Shown here: piece after piece, positions 1-9,340 of the stretch | Layout of the letters: every line of letters begins with the position of its first letter | Position numbering within the stretch: position 1 is the stretch's first letter | Assembly (NCBI GenBank): GCA_034096865.1 | Contig: JAWQFJ010028690.1 | Span: 2,501-25,997, forward strand | Direction of reading: 5' to 3' | DNA from: Theodoxus fluviatilis | Taxonomy: Eukaryota; Mollusca; Gastropoda; Cycloneritida; Neritidae | DNA: 23,497 nt | Position numbers and translations under genes: made by a program | The notes under the pieces: generated by a model | What the model was told of the DNA's origin: nothing | What the model saw: the letters and a program-made list of their open reading frames with translations, nothing else | Database searches by the model: none

Positions 1-45
1 ATTAGAGAATTGCTATGACGGAGTGTTTGTAAAGCATGTAAATCC
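1..45. repeat. Tail of dispersed repeat R1 (partial)
   Basis: The first ~45 bases (attagagaattgctatgacg and on to gtaaagcatg) match the end of R1 copies elsewhere in the window: the stretch just before the MITE at ~1780-1801, and the stretch at ~4970-5010. The rest of the copy would lie left of the window. From 46 to 297 nothing is recognised; the 73-codon frame there looks non-coding. Confidence 0.5.
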
Positions 46-297
46 ATTTCTAAGCTATTGGCCCAGGAACAATCGACCATATATTTAAAACATGATGGAT
101 AGGTTCAGGAAAGCTCCTATTATGACATGTTTTGTTTTCCTTTGGCATGTCATAGACGCTGAATTAACACTCACACAGTCACACAGAGGAGGAAGTGTAT
201 TATACTTTATAGATGTTCACACCAGACATGTGCATTCGTACTCATTCACGCACACACCGTGTGTGGTACTGCTACCGAGTACCGTCGTTCTACAAGC

Positions 298-902
298 AAC
301 GAGTCAATCCTGATAACACGATGCATAACTGGTAGGTTTTTAGGCTAGATTCGCTTCGAAAAGTTGCAGAAAATCTGATGGTGGTTACAATCTGACGGTA
401 TAACAAGTTTTGACAAGGAAAAAACCAAGCAACTATAACCATTCTGACCGTTGTCAGCCATGTTTGCAGAAGCTCCTAATCTCGCTGGAAACAAGATTTC
501 ATACTCTTGTCGTGGAACCAAACGACGAAAAGATTGACCTGATTTTTCAATACAAACACTGTATTCATTTTGTTGTTTAGACTGCAAGTGTAACTTTTCT
601 GACTTGCGTTCCACTCAACACATTTTTCACCTAGTGGACATGTACTCGATTAATTGACTCGATTAAATTGAACTGATGTATTTGATATACATTTGTATTA
701 ATCCGGAAAAATTATGAAATCATACTTCATTCATTCGAGCATTAGTCTTGACAGCGTTCAGCGGACGAAGTAAACATCAATCTACTTCGACCATAACGTA
801 AGTGCGAGTTGCAGACGAAACTTATCACCGTCACATGACACGGTGACGCCGAATGTCAAATTACTGCTATCTTACGGTCGTAATAATCGGACAAAGTTTG
901 AA
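298..902. repeat. Duplicated segment, copy A (unnamed repeat)
   Basis: This stretch aligns co-linearly with 2728-3420. Shared blocks include gagtcaatcctg, the run from aacacgatgcataactgg to gaaaagttgcaga, gactgcaagtgtaacttttc, the direct run around ctcgattaattgactcgatt, and the block around cttacggt followed by taataatcggacaaag. Copy A has ~200 bp (about 375-578) that copy B lacks. It lacks ~20 bp that B has near the tcaccgtcac/ggtgacgcc hairpin. It also lacks the SINE found in B. No protein is supported; the 89-codon minus-strand frame at 345-614 spans the indel and is probably chance. The family is not recognised. Confidence 0.7.
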
Positions 903-1153
903 AGTTAGTCCCCTAGTGAATGGCGAACTTTTGTGACAGTGTCAGATCTTAATTTCGTCTAAATAACATGTGTAGTATGTATTCATACCCCTGTCTATCA
1001 CAGTCTGAGAAATCTTCTCACTGTCTGCCAAAAATGAGACTCAAATGCTGTCCCCAATACAACGCAACTAGTTCCCGTGAAACTGAAAGCCATTTTGCCG
1101 CCTGCATGTGTTTATCACGCGAGCTTCAGCGAGAAAGGGCGTGGCTGTGGAGT

Positions 1154-1795
1154 GGAATTTCGCTATTCCGTCAATTGACCTTTGAGGGAGGCAGTTTTTG
1201 AGATATCAGAGCTTCTAAGTGGGACTGAATTTCAGATCTTACATGCAAATGACGTCACGCTATTGATGACGTCAAATTTGGCTATTCCGTCAATTGTCAT
1301 TTCAATAATTGTTAGAGAGGTGCTTCGATTATACGACCTTAGAAAATCACTTTCTCTTCAAACCTCGATTCTGAAAATTTGACACATTCAATCGGACCTA
1401 ACTTCCAGTTAGTGTGCAAAATCTCAAGGAAATCCGTCCAGTAGTTTTTGAGATATAAGCCGTGGAGTCGGGACAGACAGACAGACACACACACAGACAG
1501 ATAAAGTCTGTAGGACCTCCAGTAAACCTGGAGGAATAAAAACCGCTGGCGCTGAACCTCCAGGTTTTGGCATATTAAAAAAAATGTAAAAAAAGATCGG
1601 GTTCGAACCCGCAACCTCTCGAGAAAAGATGGGGAAAAAACACACATGAAGAAAAACACAATAAACCAGGTCGGATTGGAACCCACAACCTCTCGAAAAA
1701 AGAGAAGAAAAAAGTTTCAGCGCAGAATCGAACCTGGTCATGCATGACCACGAGTCAAATGCTCTACCACACGAGCCATTAGACTTAGAGAATTG
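1154..1795. repeat. Dispersed repeat R1, copy a
   Basis: This is one of three good copies of the same repeat. Landmarks in order are: a duplicated tattccgtcaattg motif; two TGACGTCA palindromes (1250-1257 and 1267-1274); a block conserved in all copies around cttccagttagtgtgcaaaa and gtagtttttgagatataagc; a (GACA)n/(CA)n stretch; a hairpin made of cctccag/ctggagg; and then three tRNA T-arm-like pieces read on the minus strand (about 1592-1608, 1668-1684 and 1725-1740). The copy ends against the MITE at 1807. The layout suggests a non-autonomous element built from or fused to a tRNA-derived SINE, but the type is not established. Confidence 0.7.
1718..1783 (-). repeat. tRNA-like sequence within R1 (SINE head or tRNA pseudogene)
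   Basis: On the minus strand the sequence reads like a tRNA: an A-box-like TGGCTCGTGTGGTAGAGC, an anticodon-stem-like TTGACTCGTGGTCA, and a B-box-like GGTTCGATTC. Acceptor pairing is poor and R1 copy b has a degraded version (about 4925-4975). It is more likely a SINE promoter or tRNA fossil than a working tRNA gene. The anticodon cannot be assigned safely. Confidence 0.5.
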
Positions 1796-1806
1796 ATATG
1801 ACACTA

Positions 1807-2423
1807 GGGAATCATAGAGCGTCCTTCAGGAATTCCGGTTCAGAATAATCTGATATGTAATGAGGGTGCGCGCGCATCACGCATCACGATCACGATGTAT
1901 GGAATCGAATTGGGTCACATTTCACAAAATAGCCGTCTGACGATTAAATAACCATACATTTAGCATCAGACTTTCCATTTACCCATAAAATAAGGCAAGC
2001 ATCGCATAACTTGATGTTTTGATTAACTAGTAAGGAAAATCGAGCAATTTAAAACGTGAAGCGAGACATCTTTTGGGTCGCCGTAGTCGAAGCAGTTGGT
2101 CGACTAAACTACGCCTGAAATGTTTACTGTTTGTCAGTCAAGCCATTTAATTTTACAAATCAGCAGTTGAAACGACATGGTATCATTTTCTTGTGATTAC
2201 AGTAACGTTAGGACAACGGAAGAATGCAAAAATACTCACCAAACAGGAGTCTGGCAAAACGTCCGTTTTGAAGGAATACGTTCCGGCGAAACTTGTGAAT
2301 TACCATATCGCAGAAACCGGATGTCACGTGACAGCACAAGGTGTGACGTAGAATGCAAGAATGCCTCATTACGATAGAAGATTATTCTGAACCGGAATTC
2401 CTGAAGGACGCTCTATGTTACCC
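1807..2423. mobile_element. Non-autonomous DNA transposon (MITE) with long terminal inverted repeats
   Basis: The left end (1807-1850) and the reverse complement of the right end (2380-2423) match at 42 of 44 bases, differing only at positions 4 and 6. Weaker similarity continues about 15 bp inward to a shared gtaatgagg. The element is 617 bp and is flanked by TA on both sides (1805-1806 and 2424-2425), as expected for TA-duplicating families such as Tc1/mariner. Alternatively the ends could be drawn at CACTA/TACTG, which would hint at CACTA-type ends but gives no clean 3-bp duplication. It encodes no transposase; the 66-codon frame at 2177-2377 is not recognised. It sits at the end of R1 copy a. 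Confidence 0.8.
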
Positions 2424-2727
2424 TACTGAGACAAAAGTTCGCCACCGTAAAGTGGACAATGCTGGTGAGAAAAAAAATCTATATTTTCATTTGTTTGTTT
2501 GTGTTTCATGAAAGTGTTGTGTATGAAGTATCTTTATTTATGGATAAAAAGATAATAGTTGTTGTGGGTTTTCTGTAATTCTTTGTTAATGCCGACGCTG
2601 GACATCTGATGGTGGTTACAGGAGGACAAAAATGTAAAGCTATTTCTGATTTGAAGAAAAAAATTGCGCGATCGCGTAATGCTGAAAACCAGCAAAATTT
2701 AAACGTTCTCCGCCAACTGTGGAACAG

Positions 2728-3420
2728 AACGAGTCAATCCTGTTAACACGATGCATAACTGGTAGGTTTTTAGGCTAGATTCGCTTCGAAAAGTTGCAGA
2801 TAATCTGATGGTGTTGACTGCAAGTGTAACTTTTCTGACTTGCATTCCACTCAACACATTTTTGACTTGGTGGACATGTACTCGATTAATTGACTCGATT
2901 AAATTGAACTGATGTATTTGATTTAAATTTGTATTAATCCTGAGTGGTTAGCACGCTGGACCTACAGCCGCTGCGGCCAGTGGGTACGGCGTTCGAAGCC
3001 GCGCGGTCCCCAGAATTGCATCCTTGAGCAAGATGCTTAACTCCCATTGCTTCTCCCCACCCAGGAGTGAAACCGGGTACCAAATGGCCCTCTTTAGGGC
3101 TACCAAACGACCCTCCTCAGGGCCTCTCCCCAGGTCCTTCGGATGAGACCTTAATAAACCGAGGCCTAAGTGCGCTTAGAACCACTGGATAAGGCGCATT
3201 ATAAATATAATAAATTATTATTATTATTATATTCGCGCATTAGTCTTGGCAGCGTTCAGCGGATGAAGTAAACATCAAACTACTTGGACCATAACGTCAG
3301 AGCGAGTAGCAGACGAATCTATCACCGTCACGTGACACAAACCGGCCAATCAGAAGCGATGACGCCGGATGTGAAATTCCTGCTATCTTACGGTGGTAAT
3401 AATCGGACAAAGTCTGAATA
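2728..3420. repeat. Duplicated segment, copy B (interrupted by a SINE)
   Basis: This is the second copy of the segment at 298-902, in the same orientation and with clear base differences. It is interrupted at 2941-3230 by a SINE. At the matching place copy A has about 26 bp (ggaaaaattatgaaatcata and onward) instead of the SINE, so the SINE arrived with a small target deletion or A changed separately. The segment ends near cggacaaagtctgaa. The stretch 2424-2727, between the MITE and this copy, holds nothing I recognise. Confidence 0.7.
2941..3230 (+). mobile_element. tRNA-derived SINE, apparently full length
   Basis: The head is tRNA-like: TGAGTGGTTAGCACGCTGG matches a pol III A box and GCGTTCGAAGCC at about 2989-3001 matches a B box, as expected for pol III transcription. 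The body contains ccttgagcaagatgcttaac followed by a CCCACCCAGG...GGGTACC motif. This resembles the conserved central domain shared by broad animal SINE superfamilies (V/Deu/Nin/Meta types); I cannot decide which. The 3' end reads ggataaggcgcattataaat and runs into an (ATT)n tail, the usual LINE-dependent end. No clean target-site duplication is visible. Confidence 0.82.
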
Positions 3421-4370
3421 ATCTGAGAAAGAAACTCGAATTGGTTCATTATTTGTATGAATGCGAGTTTTTTGGTCGACTTCGGTAAATTTTGCGCTGC
3501 CTCGCAGTGATGATTGTATACGAAGCTGTCGTCTGATAGGCGAAAGCGATCCGCAAAGCCAGCGAAGTTTCGACCATGATATGAAATGACAAAATCGCGA
3601 TAGGTCGTATCAGGGTCGATTAAAAACGCTAAAACGATTGTACTACACAATTGTAGGAAAATGGATGATAGTTCATGAAATTTGAGTGGTCTTGTACATT
3701 TTAGGATACTCAAGGTCTATTTCAGGTAAGTTTATTATCGATTCACTGCCACTAGGCCACATGAACAGAACTTGGTAGTACATGTACTATTGAGTGAGGA
3801 GAAGAAGAATTCGTGGTGACCTAATATAGGCTTACAAATTGTACAATGATCTCGTAGACGTGGAGTGGAGCGACTTCTTTAAGTCACCAAGTTGTGCCAG
3901 TACGAGAAATGCAGACAAAAAGTATTTGTTCAACGTAGACGTTCAACATTCGAAGGACTCGATTTCGATCTAAAACTGTGTATAAGGTTACCCATAATTT
4001 CTGCTATTACGTCAATTGAAATGTAGAGACAGAGAGTCGACACACAGATATAATTCTTTCTCCTTTACCAGTGTTCTCAAATTCAGTGTTCATCATTAAA
4101 ACAGCTTCAAAAACAGAATTGACATGATGTTCAAAGACTACATGTACTGTGATGATGTTGGCCACCCGCTGTTGCCACGTATACCACTCTCTGCCACTCA
4201 TAAGCCACCGGAAGAAAAGTATAGAGAATAGGCACGATCTTTTAAGATCGTTAGAACTAGGGTAGTAAAAAGTGAGAGTAGCCATAAGTACTGATCAAAA
4301 GATCAGATAAAGGCCTCGCGGCCTAAGACATCTGAGGACATATCTATCTATCTAAATTCATTCTCTGTCC
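3421..4370. other. Unannotated interval
   Basis: A 138-codon minus-strand frame (3297-3713) overlaps repeat B and has no domain I recognise. A perfect 14-bp palindrome (tagtacatgtacta, 3776-3789) and short tetranucleotide stretches (tatctatctatc near 4340) are present. No exon with convincing splice borders is seen. Confidence 0.4.
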
Positions 4371-4990
4371 TCGCAAATGACGTCACGTTATTGATGACGT
4401 CGCACATGTTGGAATTTCGCCATTCCATCAAATTGCCTACCTCCCCAGGTGTTTCGAAATTCTTCTCCTGGCATATAGGATCGAAATTGTACTTGCAAAT
4501 GACGTTACGTTATTAATGACGTCAAATTTGGCTATTCCGTCAATTGTCATTTCAATAATTTTTAGACCGGTAATTTCGAGAATACGACCTTAACAAACCA
4601 CTTTCTCTTCAAGCCTCGATTCTGAAAATTTGACACATTCAATCGGACCTAACTTCCAGTTAGTGTGCAAAATCTCAAGGAAATCCGTCCAGTAGTTTTT
4701 GAGATATAAGCCGTGGAGTCGGGACAGACAGACACACACACAGACAGACTAATAAAAACCGCTGGCTCTGAACCTCCAGGTGTTGGCACTATTTAAAAAA
4801 GATCGGGTTCGAACCCGCAACCTCTCGAGAAAAGTGGAGGGGAAAACACACATACACAAAACCACAAAAAACCAGGTCGGGTTTGAACCCACAACCTCTC
4901 GAAAAAAGAGAGAGAAAAAAGTTTCAGCGCACGCATGACCAAGAGTTCAATGCTATACCAAATGTGCCATTGAAAACTGATATGGCTGAG
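4371..4990. repeat. Dispersed repeat R1, copy b
   Basis: This copy is co-linear with R1 copy a through the tattccgtcaattg block, the cttccagttagtgtgcaaaa block, the (CA)/(GACA) stretch and the tRNA-arm pieces near 4800-4820 and 4875-4895. It carries TGACGTCA at 4378-4385 and 4517-4524, with one-base variants at 4395-4402 and 4500-4507. Part of the cctccag/ctggagg hairpin found in copy a is missing. No transposon interrupts its end, so its tail (tgatatggctgagtg) shows what copy a may have looked like before the MITE arrived. Confidence 0.7.
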
Positions 4991-5017
4991 TGTTTTTAAA
5001 GCATCTATAACGTTCTT

Positions 5018-5396
5018 TTCCGTAAACCACCGCAAGATTTTGAACATCTCATATAAAGACCATGTCACGAATAAGGAAATCAGCAACAGGGTCAGAAGAG
5101 CAATTGGACAGCACGAAGACCTGCTCTCAATTGTGAAAAGCAGAAAGCTGAAGTGGTACGGTCACGTGTCAAGAGGCAGTGGGCTGGCCAAGACCATCCT
5201 GCAAGTTACCGTATGCGTACCAGGTGGGAGAAGGAGAGGCAGGCAGAGAAAGAGGTGGGAATACTACATCAAAGAGTGGACAGGCTTGACCTTTGCTGAC
5301 TCACAGCGAGCCACAGAGGATAGAGATCGATGGAGGAAGATTGTCCGAAAGTCATCAATGGTGCCTCAACAACCCATCTCAGGGTTAAGAGACTGA
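5018..5396 (+). pseudogene. LINE reverse transcriptase ORF, C-terminal fragment
   Basis: The frame reads from about KILNISYKDHVTN through KSRKLKWYGHVSRGSGLAKT and GGRRRGRQRKRWEYYIKEW to RWRKIVRKSSMVPQQP and stops at 5394-5396. This is the typical stretch after the RT domain in a widespread group of animal non-LTR retrotransposons, where WYGHV and RQRKRWE are hallmarks. About 125 residues are free of stops. The catalytic RT, the endonuclease and a 3' tail are absent, so this is a severely 5'-truncated copy. It lies directly after R1 copy b and is probably unrelated to it. Confidence 0.85.
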
Positions 5397-6234
5397 ACCA
5401 AAGACCATACATTAATAAGACCGCACACTCGGCTGATTTTAGCGAGATTTCCGACAGAGTGATCTCCCCGTTTTCGCGTGTCTCCCCCAGAGCGCTTGTG
5501 CGAGATATGTTGTATAGATTATGCCACGTGCGTGAGGAATAAAGTTTAGTGAACGATAGCAGAATGCAAGTGCGTGCAAGGGTTTTTATAGTATTTCTTG
5601 ACAGCGATATGTGTGTGAGAAACCGTTTGATTCGTAATTTGTAAACATGAACAATAATTAACGGAGTGCGTGGAGAAGCGAGCGTAAACACTAAAATGAA
5701 AATCCCCACACTAAACTAAAGCTGGGAAAAGGGTCAAGGTGTCCGTAAACTATATCTCTCGTAAAAGATCTATACACAATTTTCTCCACGGAAAAGCACG
5801 TCCCTAACAAGCTGGTCTAAATAAAGAAATAAACACCGGACGCATAAATATGATCTACGCCCGGCCTGAGCAGCAGACGATCGAGCAGCATAAAATGATA
5901 AACGCGAGAAGAACCGAAAATTCGAACTTCGTAATTTGTGATGCACAATATTCCTTTCACTGTTGAACCTCAGGAGAAAATACTGTTGTTAAAAATGCTG
6001 AATTTGTTAAAAACTGTGATGACAAAGACAATGCAACGTGTGTAAATCCGTACCTCGCTTCGCGTAGTGTAAAAATAGCCGAGTGCGCGTCTTAGTACGA
6101 AACGACTAGGTACAAAATCGTCCAGGATACGAAACGACACGCATCATAAAAAATCCTTCTTTCACCTTCACCGATGTTCTCGAATTTATTCTCCTCGCAT
6201 TGATTCTATAATAGGATCCATGCTGCTCGAAAAT
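5397..6234. other. Unannotated interval
   Basis: Overlapping frames exist on both strands near 5269-5709, but none matches a family I know and none has a codon pattern that stands out. There is no repeat with visible ends. AT content is moderate. Confidence 0.35.
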
Positions 6235-6572
6235 CTCCTGGCAAATGACGTCACGTTATTCGACGTCAAATGATCACGTCACAGATTTTGCAAATGGAGT
6301 CTGTTGTATCGTTTTCATTGCAACACCAAAATGTAAAAAAGTCACTTTCTTTTCAAACCTCGATTCTGAAAATTTGATAATATTGAATCGGACCTAACTT
6401 CCAGTTAGTGTGCAAAATCTCAAGGAAATCCGTTCAGTAGTTTTTGAGATATAAGCCGTGGAGTCGGGACAGACAGACACACAGACACACACACACAGAC
6501 AGATAAAGTCTGTAGGACCTCCAGTAAACCTGGAGGGATAAAGTCTGTAGGACCTCCAGTAAACCTGGAGGG
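6235..6572. repeat. Dispersed repeat R1, copy c (truncated)
   Basis: This is the central part of R1: TGACGTCA at 6246-6253, a near copy (cgacgtca) at 6261-6268, the cttccagttagtgtgcaaaa and gtagtttttgagatataagc blocks, and a (CA)/(GACA) stretch. The unit containing ataaagtctgtaggacctcc and the cctccag/ctggagg hairpin is present twice in tandem (about 6502-6573). The tRNA-arm part is missing: the copy stops where the minus-strand LINE begins. Confidence 0.7.
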
Positions 6573-6800
6573 ATAATATCTCGGTTCTTTAGTCCCCATC
6601 GTTCTGCACCATAGAGCGGAGAACGTAGTATCTGAGCATGGAATAATTTTAGTATACAGACGTATTCAGAATTTGAATACGCCACATGTTTTTCAACAAC
6701 TGAATATTTTTGGTTTGCCTTTTATTGATTGGCTGTCTAGAGCCGTTTCGACGGACAGTATTGTAGTGAAGACAAACCCCAAATACGTATACGCGTTAAC

Positions 6801-7654
6801 AACCTCAAGTGTTGTACTGCCTAGACTCAATCTCTCACCTTTTCCCAAATATCCCCCACGCGAAAAATCATTACTTTGGTTTTGTCAGTGTTAACGGTTA
6901 GATCGAGTGCTTTGGATATCCCATGTAGGTTATTAATCTGGCACTTTAGCCCTGTTGGAGTGGTGAATAGGAGTACTATGTCATCAGCAAACACGAGGAC
7001 ATATCTGTCGCACTGGGTAGCATCTATATCTCATGTTTTCCTTGTTTACGGACGTAGTCAGCCACATGTGAAATATATATAGAAAATAGTCTTGCTCGCT
7101 TGGTTGCCGAGTCCCATCTTACACATGCCTGTATATTGCAGTACATTGATTTGATCATATTTATACATTTGATTCTGATTCTGATTCTGATTCTGATTCT
7201 GATTCTGAATAGGGAAATAAATAGAGAAATAAATAGGAAAATAAATAGAGAAATAAACAGAGAAATAAATGGAGAAATAAATACAACCTCAAGTGTTGTA
7301 CTGCCTAGACTCAATCTCTCACCTTTTCCCAAATATCCCCCACGCGAAAAATCATTACTTTGGTTTTGTCAGTGTTAACGGTTAGATCGAGTGCTTTGGA
7401 TATCCCATGTAGGTTATTAATCTGGCACTTAAGCCCTGTTGGAGTGGTGAATAGGAGTACTATGTCATCAGCAAACACGAGGACATATCGGTCGCACTGG
7501 GTAGCATCTATATCTCATGGTTTCCTTGTTTACGGACGTAGTCAGCCACATGTGAAATATATATAAAAAATAGTCTTGCTCGCTTGGTTGCCGAGTCCCA
7601 TCTTACACATGCCTGTATATTGCAGTACATTGATTTGATCATATTAATACATTT
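6801..7654. repeat. Internal tandem duplication in the LINE (370-bp copies, 484-bp offset)
   Basis: Bases 6801-7170 are repeated at 7285-7654 with a constant offset of 484 and only scattered differences (for example cacttTagc versus cacttAagc). Both copies carry the same RT lesions, including the loss of the KQGC region, so the duplication happened after the element had decayed. The copies are separated by a simple-repeat segment (7171-7284). Confidence 0.88.
7171..7284. repeat. Compound simple repeat (GATTCT)n then (AAATAGAG)-like
   Basis: About six units of gattct (7171-7208) are followed by imperfect ataaatagagaa units up to about 7283. It lies precisely between the two halves of the LINE tandem duplication and may be filler DNA or the seed of that duplication. 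Confidence 0.85.
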
Positions 7655-8876
7655 CGTTGAGGCCTCTATTTTGTCTCTTCGAAACCTTGCTTGTTCTGTG
7701 CCAAATTTATTATTTTCTTCACCCCAATCTTGAAGGCGTTTAGTTAAGATGGAAGAGAATATTTTGCTCATTGTGTTAAGTAGGGATATACCTCTATTGT
7801 TTTGAAGGTCCTGTTTATCTTTTGCTTTATAAAATGGAATTATCACGGATTTAGTCCATATTGGGGGGAAATACCGTTTTTCAAACATAGTGTTGAATAA
7901 CGTGTAAAGGAAAGGCAGGATCTGATTACAAACGAGTTTAAGGTAGTCGCCAGATTTTTAATCCAGCTCAGGGGATTTCTTGTTACCCAAATCTTTTATT
8001 GCAAGCTTAATTTCCTCCATCGTTACTGTAGCGTCGAGCTCTTCAATGGATCCTTCTCGGGTTTGATTAACAATAGAGGAGGCCGCCACCGAAGGACATC
8101 TATCTTCCCCTAACACATTCTGGAAGTAGTTTTTCCACGTTTCAAGTTCAATAGCTGGTGCTTGTACCTTTTGAAATGTTAGCTGCTGAATCTTGGACCA
8201 GAAGGAACGAGAGTTTTTCTGGTCTTGGATCAGAGACTGGTTTCTTTTTATCTGAAATTCTTTCTTCTTTTCTCGCGTGATTGTTTTGTATTGATTTCTA
8301 AGTTAGGTGTACATCTCTCTATATGTTTTACACATTGTACATCTGTGTAAGTTTAGCGCTCTCTTGGTAATTATTTTTGCTCGTTTACAGTCGAGGTCGT
8401 ACCGTTTTGCGCCATCTTTGATTTTAGAGGGATTTGACTTAATAGTGCGATGCATGCATCCTGCGCTAGACAACAATTCTTCTGTAACTATTTCTATGGC
8501 TAAATCTATGTTAGTATCTATCATACCACAGGCTTTTTCTGTGCTCAGGCGAAATTCTGAGGAATTCAAGTTGCCGACCACTTCTTGGACTCTTTTATCG
8601 TCCCAGATAGTTCTTGTGAATGTTTTTGCTGATAGACATGTTTATGTTTATTTGACATTTTACCTAATTTTTTCTAAATTGGCATATGGTCGAAATGAAT
8701 TTGACTACCTGTTTTGAATGAAACATCACTACAAAACCCGTCTAAGCACACCAATCAGTAATCAATTACGCCTTCTTCATGTTGCGACAAATAAGTTACT
8801 TTACCTTCTTTGTCACTCATTATACTTCTGTTTAACATGAACAAGTTAATGAATTTGCATAGGTTAATGAGGGTCT

Positions 8877-8878
<2 letters not shown>

Positions 8879-8938
<60 letters not shown>
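8879..8938. repeat. (GA)n microsatellite, array 1
   Basis: Thirty perfect GA units. It is followed at once by acgaacgaacga and the 3' end of a minus-strand LINE fragment. The interval 8721-8878 to its left holds nothing recognised. Confidence 0.97.
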
Positions 8939-8943
<5 letters not shown>

Positions 8944-9282
8944 CGAACGATCGAATGGTTTATTTTTTTAGGCCACCGGCCCATCACAACACAATTACAC
9001 ATAATATGCCTCTTTGGCCATAGCAATAGAAACAGCTTCTTTTCTTCTCTTGAATGCATAATACAAATACGTTGCAACCGCTCGTACTGCCTTAGGCTCC
9101 TCCAGCGACAGGAGTACCTTAACATCAAAGTCATATGTATTCGTCATCAACCTGCGTATATACATTCGTCTGAGATCTTCATAGGCAGGACATTCAAGTA
9201 ACAAATGCTGTTCATTTTCGTCTGTTTCATAGCAAGCTGGACATAAGTAAGTATTATCAGCTCGCTCCGTAGCAAATCTGTA

Positions 9283-9287
<5 letters not shown>
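8939..9287 (-). mobile_element. Short LINE 3' fragment between (GA)n arrays
   Basis: On the minus strand it reads KYRFATERADNTYLCPACYE then NEQHLLLECPAYEDLRRMYI and a helical C-terminal tail ending near KEAYYV. A CPxC...HLLLECPxYxxLR arrangement is the zinc-knuckle-like C-terminal region found in several animal LINE ORF2 proteins. The coding part is open. It is followed by a short 3' UTR with aataaacc and a terminal (TTCG)n that runs into (TC)n. The 5' side is cut exactly at array 2, so only ~349 bp remain. It is related to, but not the same family copy as, the next LINE. Confidence 0.8.

Positions 9288-9335
<48 letters not shown>
9288..9335. repeat. (GA)n microsatellite, array 2
   Basis: Twenty-four GA units. 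On its left it touches the truncated 5' side of one LINE fragment; on its right, through acgaacgaac, it touches the 3' end of another. Confidence 0.97.

Positions 9336-9340
<5 letters not shown>

Larger units (their letters stand above)
6573..8720 (-). mobile_element. Decayed minus-strand LINE (RT and downstream region)
   Basis: Read right to left, the remnant goes from a linker (CGMIDTNIDLAIEIVTEELL, 8520s), through an RT N-terminal region (SFWSKIQQ ~8200; PPIWTKSVIIPFYKAKDKQD ~7850; RGISLLNTMSKIF ~7790; GTEQARF ~7690), to the catalytic box FADDIVLL, present twice (~6979-7005 and ~7463-7489), and NTDKTKVMIF. It ends with YLGFVFT (~6790) and LYGAERWGLK (~6600). Stops and frameshifts are frequent. 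The motif A region and the usual KQGCLLSP block are deleted. The endonuclease is not seen. The element is dead. It is internally rearranged (see the tandem duplication) and abuts R1 copy c at its 3' side. I cannot name the clade. Confidence 0.85.

Noticed and set aside
1718..1783. Functional tRNA gene
   Set aside because: Acceptor-stem pairing is poor and the sequence is embedded in a dispersed repeat whose other copy is degraded.
298..3420. LTR retrotransposon with segments A and B as LTRs
   Set aside because: The two copies differ by large indels, no TG...CA ends, primer-binding site or polypurine tract was seen, and the interior contains R1 and a MITE rather than gag-pol.
3297..3713. 138-codon minus-strand frame as a gene
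   Set aside because: It overlaps repeat copy B, has no recognised domain, and copy A does not preserve the frame.
3776..3789. Perfect 14-bp palindrome as a regulatory operator
   Set aside because: A single short palindrome in unannotated eukaryotic DNA is expected by chance at this scale and has no partner or repeat.
1..6572. R1 as a Helitron because of its terminal-type hairpin
   Set aside because: No CTRR end follows the hairpin and no TC start is defined. Flanks do not show A|T insertion. Evidence is too thin.
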